Assembly (NCBI GenBank): GCA_937892275.1
Contig: CALAVG010000268.1
Coordinates: 1 to 26,403, forward strand
Length of the DNA: 26,403 bases
From: an uncultured Methanomicrobiales archaeon
GTDB lineage: Archaea; Thermoplasmatota; Thermoplasmata; Methanomassiliicoccales; Methanomethylophilaceae
Direction of reading: 5' to 3'
Positions 22,012 to 26,403 of this stretch are shown piece by piece; the stretch's first letter is position 1; each line of letters begins with the position of its first letter. Below the pieces are notes generated by a model that worked only from the letters and a program-made list of their open reading frames with translations, did no database searches and was not told the DNA's origin. Made by a program: the position numbers and the translations under genes.

Positions 22012-23232
22012 TCAGATCGTTGCCTCCTGTCTCGCTTCGATCACAAAGTCCCTGTGAATGTCGTAGAGAGTGTACCTGTATTCCATTGTCTGGACCATCT
22101 TCGGGAACGATCTGTTCCTGAGACGGTCCCCGTACAGTTTCTTGAATATGCTAAAGAACGCTTCGACCAGCCAGCGTTCGTTATATCCAGTCATCCTGTG
22201 GGCCAGTTCCTTTCCGAAGCGCTCGTCGAATGACCTGAGCGCTTCCCTGCGCTTCATCTCCCACGTGCTCTTGAAGTTTTCCTTGAGATTGGGGCAGAAG
22301 GCTATGCCCTTTTCGTCCATGAACGACCAGTTCGCCTTGGTGTCGTATGAACTGTCTGCAGCGACAAAGCTAACATTCACACCCACTAGAAGTGCCCCTG
22401 ATATCAGGGGCACCATCATCCTGGCATCGGCCGGGCTCTCCAGAGTGATAGCGAATGCCGTGACCCTCTGATTCTTCAGATTGATCATCGTGTGCTGCTT
22501 TATGAAGTTGCGATCGTTGATCAGCCATATGTGTTCGAAATAGATTCCTGGACCGGAATAGCCTTCTCCGGATCCGTCAATGGCGCAGAAGGTCGGATCC
22601 CCTGTTACGGCAGACCTCATGACGCAGGTTTGCATACAATTGCTGAGCTCCTCGGCTTCATCGTCGATCATCTTCTGCTCATCCAATGCTGCCTGACTGT
22701 CAACAAAGATCTGCGGCCCCTCGTATTTCGGTTTCACCCCCGTGTGTATGATACGGATGGGGTCGAGGGCCTCCTCGACCCCCATGGAGCAAAGCATCAC
22801 TGTAGCCTCGCTCATGATTCTGTAACCAAACCCATCCTTGCTATATTCGTCTTGGAGCCGATGAAGTGACGAATAATGCGGTATCGGCAGTTCCAACTTC
22901 TCTAGAATGATCTGAGATCTGGATATCGCACGACGATAGGATCTATCGTCGTCTTCCTTCAAGAGGGAGATGAACAGGATCAAGGAGGGCGGATAGCGGT
23001 ACTTCGGACCCTATTTGCCTTCTGTGTTCAGAAGGCATAACTCCACCTATATCCTGATCGGCAGCAGCCAGCTGTGAAGGAGCCTGCCTTCTTCGAGGAT
23101 TGCTTTGTCGATCCTCGTCCAAAAGCCCTTGCGCCTATCGTAACTTACGCCATAGGCGTCTTTCTGCTTGTTGCGTTTCGTCTGACCAGCAATGCTCTTT
23201 TTATCCTTACTCTGTCTTCCCTTCTTCGTCAT
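22012..23232 (-). CDS. DDE transposase containing two in-frame amber codons
   Basis: The transposase would cut and join the element ends. The frame from ATG 23232 has 407 codons. TAG occurs at codon 62 (23047-23049) and codon 74 (23011-23013). Between and after them the sequence fits one protein: a basic N-terminus (MTKKGRQSKDKKSIAGQTKR), then GPKYRYPPSLILFISLLKED just after the second TAG, the usual N-terminal domain of DDE_Tnp_1 enzymes. Catalytic candidates are Asp in FCAIDGSGEGYSG, Asp in FVAADSSYDTKANW and Glu in RWLVEAFFSIFKKLYG (the family R/VE..FS.FK signature). GGAGG lies 10 bases before the ATG. Without amber reading only a 61-residue stub forms, although a downstream restart near 22983 is possible. 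Confidence 0.8.
23011..23049 (-). other. Two in-frame UAG codons in the transposase
   Basis: TAG at 23047-23049 and 23011-23013 are separated by 11 sense codons in one frame. The residue before the second is Lys and the residue after is Gly, matching a G-K/R-x-Y-K/R-Y-P approach seen in related transposases. No TAA or TGA interrupts the frame. Confidence 0.6.
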
Positions 23233-23242
23233 GAAAATGACA

Positions 23243-23284
23243 CCTCCGGGAGGAGTTTTGATAGCAAACCAAAGGGCTCCTCCC
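23243..23284 (-). promoter_or_regulatory. Leader hairpin next to the transposase ribosome binding site
   Basis: In the RNA (minus strand) GGGAGGAG (23284-23277) pairs perfectly with CTCCTCCC (23255-23248) around a 21-base loop. It is followed immediately by the ribosome binding site CGGAGG, whose core is 23247-23243. The CCTCC strand could alternatively pair with other GGAGG sequence, so the structure may tune transposase translation. This is predicted by eye only. Confidence 0.4.
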
Positions 23285-23344
23285 AACCTTCTATACCATG
23301 CTACTGGCTATGCGTGAATTCTATCAATTTCCGTATAACTTAAC

Positions 23345-23355
23345 TATATATAAAT
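23345..23355 (-). promoter_or_regulatory. TATA box of the transposase
   Basis: TTTATATATAG on the minus strand predicts a start near 23325 and a leader of about 90 bases, unlike the leaderless housekeeping genes in this window. Confidence 0.45.
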
Positions 23356-23457
23356 TATAGTAAAAACTAAATATTAGAACGTACACAATTAAAATTACAG
23401 TACGAGAAGATCAGTGCTTGAAACAAAAGAAAGAATCAGTTCCTAGCCGGAACAATC

Positions 23458-23477
23458 GGGATACAAAACACAGTCAT
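23458..23477 (-). repeat. Right terminal inverted repeat of the insertion sequence
   Basis: GGGATACAAAACACAGTCAT on the plus strand, the exact reverse complement of the left end. Between this repeat and the transposase promoter (23356-23457) I see no gene. Confidence 0.9.
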
Positions 23478-23660
23478 AACCAATGGGAAGATCTAAAAAG
23501 GGTCCTGGGCTGGTGAAACTGATCACATCATCTCATTCGTGGGCCCCCTCATTAAAGTGGATACTGACAGTAGCCTGAAAGGATGCTGACTGGTTATTGT
23601 GGTCACAGGGTTCGGGCAATATCGAAACGTATTGTGTCACAGTCGGTTGTTTTGTGTCCT

Positions 23661-23714
23661 GAGCGAGAGCATAAGTATAAGCATAAGCAAGAGCATAAGC
23701 ATAAGCAAGAGCAC
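23661..23714 (+). repeat. Hexanucleotide tandem repeat tract before the AlbA_2 gene
   Basis: Nine 6-base units with consensus RAGCAW run without a gap: GAGCGA, GAGCAT, AAGTAT, AAGCAT, AAGCAA, GAGCAT, AAGCAT, AAGCAA, GAGCAC. Within it an 18-base block is repeated with 17 of 18 bases identical (23679-23696 and 23697-23714). The tract ends 7 bases before the ribosome binding site of the following gene. Apart from the tract I see no firm gene between 23478 and 23732, only short weak frames. Confidence 0.8.
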
Positions 23715-23732
23715 ATGTAAAGGAGGTCCTGA

Positions 23733-25241
23733 ATGAGCATACCCGTTTCGATCGATAGCCTGATATCCGACCACAGGGTCGAAGACAACAGAGTGGAGTA
23801 CAAGAGCGGATGGAATCCGCTCAAGGTCCTGCATTCCGTGTGTGCGTTCGCCAACGATATAGATAACCAGGGCGGAGGCTACATAGTGATCGGCGTTTCC
23901 GAGGACCCGGACGGTGTGGCAACGGTCCATGGATTGTCCGACGCTGAATGTAAGACTATCAGCAATGAACTGAACAAATACTGCAGTTACATCGAACCCC
24001 ATTACTACCCGGTTCTGTCCTTCGAGACGTTCAGGGACTGCAGATTAGCTGTCATCATGGTGATAAGCCCGAACAACAGGCCCTTCAGGTGCCCAGTGTC
24101 CATAGGCGGGGAGGCGTCCAAGAAGGATACGAGGAAAGCATACTACATCCGCAGACTGGCCAATACCGTGGAAGCGGACGGGGACCAGCAGATGATGCTC
24201 TTCGAGATGTCCAGGGCGGTATCTTTCGACAATACGCTCAACATATCCGCTCAGGTGAACGATATCCGTGCGGACCTTGTAAGGGATTATCTCAACAGGG
24301 TCGGGAGCAGATTGGCCGATGAGGAGATGGATACGGAGGTCTACGAGAAGATGAGGATCGTTGGGGGATCCGGAGGCTTCCTGTCGCCCTATAACGTAGG
24401 CCTGATGATGTTCACAGACGATCCCGAGAGGTATTTCCCCTATGCGCGCATCGAGGTCGTAATCAAACCCGATCCGAGCGGGAACGGGATGACCGAATAC
24501 ACGTTCAGAGGGCCTCTGGACAAACAGCTGCGCGATGCGCTGGGTTTCATAAGGAACAATGTGATCTCGGAACGCGTGTTCAAAGTCGATTACCAGCCGG
24601 AGGCGCTGAGATACTACAACTATCCGTTCCCTGCGGTGGAGGAGATCCTGGTCAATGCCGTGTTCCACAAGGACTACATGATTGAGCAGCCGATCGAGGT
24701 ATATGTCGAACGCAACGAGATGGTGATCCGCACATACCCCGGACCCGACATGAGCATCAAGGATGATGATATATCCAAGCTGAACATGACGTCCCAATTC
24801 TGCCGTAACAGGCGTCTCGGGGATTTCTTCAAGGAACTGCATCTCACGGAAGGGCGCAACACCGGTATGAAGAAGATCAAGGACTCCCTGATCAGGAACG
24901 GGTCGGAGATGCCCGTTTACGAGACCGACGAGAAGAGAAGATTCCTCAGGGTGACGATACCGGTACACGAGTCGTTCAGGGTCTCCGATGACAGAAACGG
25001 AAAGAAAGAAACAGCGAATGGCCGCCGGACCCCGGAGGACGTGAAGAAAGGGATAATCGAATACCTTCGGTACAACGGCTGCAGTCCTGCGGGAGAGATA
25101 TCCAAGGCATTGGGATACAGGAGTATGACCAATATGTTCAGGAGATGTCTGAAAGAGCTCATGGAGGAGGGGGCCGTATCATATCTGTATCCCGAATCCC
25201 CGAACGATATGAGACAGAGGATATGTCTGAATGCTCGCTGA
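23733..25241 (+). CDS. AlbA_2 (Schlafen-type) domain protein with ATPase-like and winged-helix regions
   Basis: The protein has 502 residues. Residues about 18-110 are an AlbA_2/Schlafen-AlbA-like domain (EYKSGWNPLKVLHSVCAFAN DIDNQGGGYIVIGV). The middle holds a GHKL/HATPase_c_4-like region (PAVEEILVNAVFHKDYMIEQ with the Asn-containing helix, VIRTYPGP, GRNTGMKKIKDSLIRNG). The C-terminus is a winged helix (IEYLRYNGCSPAGEISKALG, then MFRRCLKELMEEGAVSYLY). Such proteins are called ATP-binding transcriptional regulators or RNA/DNA-binding proteins, and many sit in defence or mobile regions. GGAGGT lies 5 bases before the ATG. A hexanucleotide repeat tract stands directly upstream and could vary expression. 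Confidence 0.85.
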   Translation: MSIPVSIDSLISDHRVEDNRVEYKSGWNPLKVLHSVCAFANDIDNQGGGYIVIGVSEDPDGVATVHGLSDAECKTISNELNKYCSYIEPHYYPVLSFETFRDCRLAVIMVISPNNRPFRCPVSIGGEASKKDTRKAYYIRRLANTVEADGDQQMMLFEMSRAVSFDNTLNISAQVNDIRADLVRDYLNRVGSRLADEEMDTEVYEKMRIVGGSGGFLSPYNVGLMMFTDDPERYFPYARIEVVIKPDPSGNGMTEYTFRGPLDKQLRDALGFIRNNVISERVFKVDYQPEALRYYNYPFPAVEEILVNAVFHKDYMIEQPIEVYVERNEMVIRTYPGPDMSIKDDDISKLNMTSQFCRNRRLGDFFKELHLTEGRNTGMKKIKDSLIRNGSEMPVYETDEKRRFLRVTIPVHESFRVSDDRNGKKETANGRRTPEDVKKGIIEYLRYNGCSPAGEISKALGYRSMTNMFRRCLKELMEEGAVSYLYPESPNDMRQRICLNAR

Positions 25242-25281
25242 GGTCGAGGGCCATAGGGTCTTGTAGATAAGGCATACAAGG

Positions 25282-25422
25282 ATGATATCCAGGCTGTCCG
25301 AGAAGGAACCGATATTCGAGACGATGGAATCAGATTCAAGGGATATTATGAACCGCGAGGATCATGGGGAAATGAGGGAGAAACTACTTGACATGGAGCC
25401 CCTGAAGGCAGATGATTTCTAA
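25282..25422 (+). CDS. Small acidic protein, 46 aa, behind the AlbA_2 gene
   Basis: MISRLSEKEPIFETMESDSR then DIMNREDHGEMREKLLDMEP is a helical, strongly acidic, Met-rich peptide that ends in TAA. A longer version from ATG 25231 overlaps the AlbA_2 gene end and would contain a TAG at 25264-25266, giving 63 residues if read. No family is recognised. It may be a small regulator or the remnant of a longer gene. Confidence 0.35.
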   Translation: MISRLSEKEPIFETMESDSRDIMNREDHGEMREKLLDMEPLKADDF

Positions 25423-25470
25423 CGTTTTATTCCCTAAACATGGGTGCGTTTCGGGATGTATGTGGAGAAG

Positions 25471-25878
25471 TCAGCGGCGCATCCTGGAATTCGATTGCAG
25501 GATCTCGTCATCTCCTACGGATACCGGACCCAGATCATCCAGGGCACGGATCAGGTCCGGGATATCATTCTCAACGGTTATCCAAGCACTTGCAAAATCC
25601 ATGTGATGATACTGGTGGCTGGATATAACCCTGGAACCGATGACCTTCTTCTACGGTATGTTCGGGATTTCCCTTTCAAGCCTTAGGTCGATCCTTGAAG
25701 CGAACTCTCCAATCTGATCCAGACTGTACAGGACTGAATTCTGATATACTCTGTTGAGGACGAACTCGTCCCTCCCGCCGAAGGTCCTCTGGGCATCGAG
25801 GATATCGTCGCAGAAACGGCGGATCTGACCGAGAGCGAGTTCAACGTTCTCCTGATTACGGGAGGACACGGACCTCAT
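25471..25878 (-). CDS. hepT: HepT-like HEPN RNase toxin with an in-frame amber codon before the active site
   Basis: HepT toxins are HEPN RNases kept in check by MntA-type nucleotidyltransferases. The frame from ATG 25878 has 136 codons. Residues 1-75 are the normal HepT helices (NVELALGQIRRFCDDILDAQ; FVLNRVYQNSVLYSLDQIGE). Codon 76 (25651-25653) is TAG. The frame then continues KKVIGSRVISSHQY, giving the HEPN motif R83-x4-H88-x-Y90, and WITVENDIPDLIRALDDL, the usual C-terminus, before TGA. Relatives normally have Trp at the amber position (IPW-K/R-x-I-I-G), so a TGG to TAG change is likely. It overlaps mntA by 23 bases. Without reading of the amber the toxin lacks its active site. Confidence 0.75.
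25651..25653 (-). other. In-frame UAG in hepT
   Basis: The minus strand reads AAC-ATA-CCG-TAG-AAG-AAG-GTC. The codon sits 7 residues before the HEPN Arg. The frame on both sides fits HepT with no other defect. Confidence 0.55.
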
Positions 25879-26161
25879 CCTCCAGTATCCTTCTGTCGAA
25901 TTCGCAATCGGTGAGACTTCTTCTGGTGACAACATCTACCGAGGAACCAAGCACTCTGGAGGATTCTTCTATGAACGCTCCGTAGTCGCCAAAAGAGAAA
26001 TCTTCAGTGACGTCGATGAGTAGATCGTAATCGCTACAGTCGTCGAAGTCCCCCCTGGCCCTGGATCCGAAGAGAGATATGCCGGTGATCTTGTATTCAT
26101 CTGCGATCGGGCGGAGCATCGTCGCCATCTCATCGAGTGAATATTGCTTTATGCCGTTCAT
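25856..26161 (-). CDS. mntA: MntA-like nucleotidyltransferase antitoxin
   Basis: The 101-residue minimal nucleotidyltransferase carries FGSRARGDFDDCSDYDLLID, which matches GSx10DxD (G32, S33, D44, D46); a third acidic residue is in SSVDVVTR. Characterised MntA antitoxins transfer AMP to the Tyr of the HepT RX4HXY motif, and that Tyr (Y90) is present in the neighbour. ATG 26161 has GGTGAT nearby; a start three codons upstream is possible. A TATA-like GATATAAG lies around 26175-26182. The pair is a classic overlapping toxin-antitoxin unit and appears to keep an intact antitoxin. Confidence 0.85.
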   Translation of the reverse strand: MNGIKQYSLDEMATMLRPIADEYKITGISLFGSRARGDFDDCSDYDLLIDVTEDFSFGDYGAFIEESSRVLGSSVDVVTRRSLTDCEFDRRILEDEVRVLP

Positions 26162-26277
26162 TCGGATCACCTTATATCTTGTACGGTCGTCCTTTTGCCG
26201 ATGTTCGTTCGTACGTCATAGGACGATTAAAAGATGACGGGCGAGAAGAAGAGGATGCGAAGGCATCATAATGTTTG

Positions 26278-26311
26278 GAGCTTAGTCACCAACACGCTGG
26301 TCACTAAGCTC
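26278..26311 (-). terminator. Long hairpin, 13-base arms with one mismatch
   Basis: GAGCTTAGTCACC (26278-26290) and GGTCACTAAGCTC (26299-26311) pair at 12 of 13 positions around an 8-base loop. It lies just past the stop of a possible small minus-strand gene and upstream of mntA. It could be a terminator or the end of a small mobile repeat; there is no strong T run. Confidence 0.4.
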
Positions 26312-26387
26312 AAAGACGTTTGATGTCATCTCTGCCGTAGCCTATTTTGATAGCGGGCGAGGATCTTGTTTGATTGTCAGGAGTCAT
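26310..26387 (-). CDS. Possible 25-residue peptide with a strong ribosome binding site
   Basis: The minus strand shows AGGAGG, 7 bases, then ATG and a frame of 25 codons (MTPDNQTRSSPAIKIGYGRD DIKRL) that ends in TGA at the edge of the long hairpin. The ribosome binding site is the best in the window, which is the main reason to list it. No family is recognised. Confidence 0.25.
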   Translation of the reverse strand: MTPDNQTRSSPAIKIGYGRDDIKRL

Positions 26388-26403
26388 GAAGATGCCTCCT
26401 GGG

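Larger units (their letters stand above)
21988..23477 (-). mobile_element. Complete insertion sequence, 1490 bp, IS4/IS5-superfamily
   Basis: The element is bounded by perfect 20-bp terminal inverted repeats (21988-22007 and 23458-23477). The triplet AAC flanks both ends (21985-21987 and 23478-23480) and is the likely 3-bp target duplication. One DDE transposase fills most of it on the minus strand, in one frame but with two amber codons. A TATA element (23345-23355) and a structured leader lie upstream of the gene. Intact ends, a visible duplication and an otherwise open frame suggest recent insertion. A 3-bp duplication suits several IS5 subgroups; the exact group cannot be fixed without a search. 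Confidence 0.85.

Noticed and set aside
23483..23578. 31-codon frame beginning MGRSKKGP next to the insertion sequence
   Set aside because: Too short, no ribosome binding site and no family match; the resemblance to a ribosomal protein start is superficial.
23661..23714. CRISPR-like array
   Set aside because: Units are 6 bases with no spacers; this is a simple tandem repeat.
1..26403. tRNA or rRNA genes
   Set aside because: I scanned by eye for T-loop (GGTTCGAATCC-like) and rRNA patterns and found none; a covariance-model scan would be decisive.

Overview
This window looks like the chromosome of a methanogenic archaeon that decodes UAG as pyrrolysine. The best guess is a member of the Methanomassiliicoccales (Methanomethylophilus-like); this is inference, not a database result. 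Archaeal markers are a TATA-binding protein, class I HMG-CoA reductase, archaeal-type riboflavin synthase (RibC) and FAD synthetase (RibL), archaeal-length PheT and an F420H2-oxidase-type flavoprotein. Many genes have a TATA box about 26 bases before the start codon and no leader. No gene I accept ends in TAG; all stop at TGA or TAA. Yet TAG lies inside three otherwise intact genes: a cation-diffusion transporter, a transposase (twice) and a HepT toxin.

Layout. 1-3000 is a loose, partly decayed accessory stretch: a helix-turn-helix protein cut by the left edge, two coupled unknown genes, a damaged Sel1-repeat gene, a ribbon-helix-helix protein and an NTF2-like remnant. 3006-6058 (minus strand) holds an acetyltransferase-flavodoxin pair, a DUF308-like membrane protein, an unknown protein and a flavodoxin-ferredoxin fusion (EFR1 type). 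6198-9672 holds the A-type flavoprotein, a zinc-ribbon protein, a MntP manganese exporter and a double-zinc-ribbon protein.

9723-11739 is a tight operon ribB-ribL-ribC-ribH covering late riboflavin and FAD synthesis, with a perfect inverted repeat just upstream of its promoter. glyA follows divergently, then pheT with a PrxQ-type peroxiredoxin. 15474-17961 holds hmgA overlapping the amber-containing transporter, whose N-terminus carries six 11-residue repeats. 18018-21937 holds a membrane protein, two TPR-like proteins, a zinc-ribbon protein and tbp.

21988-26403 is an accessory block. A complete 1490-bp insertion sequence with perfect 20-bp ends sits just behind the tbp terminator. Next come an AlbA_2/ATPase/winged-helix protein with a hexanucleotide repeat tract directly before its ribosome binding site, and a MntA/HepT toxin-antitoxin pair in which an amber codon stands just before the HepT catalytic motif. 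The main idea to test is that UAG readthrough controls whether full-length transporter, transposase and toxin are made.
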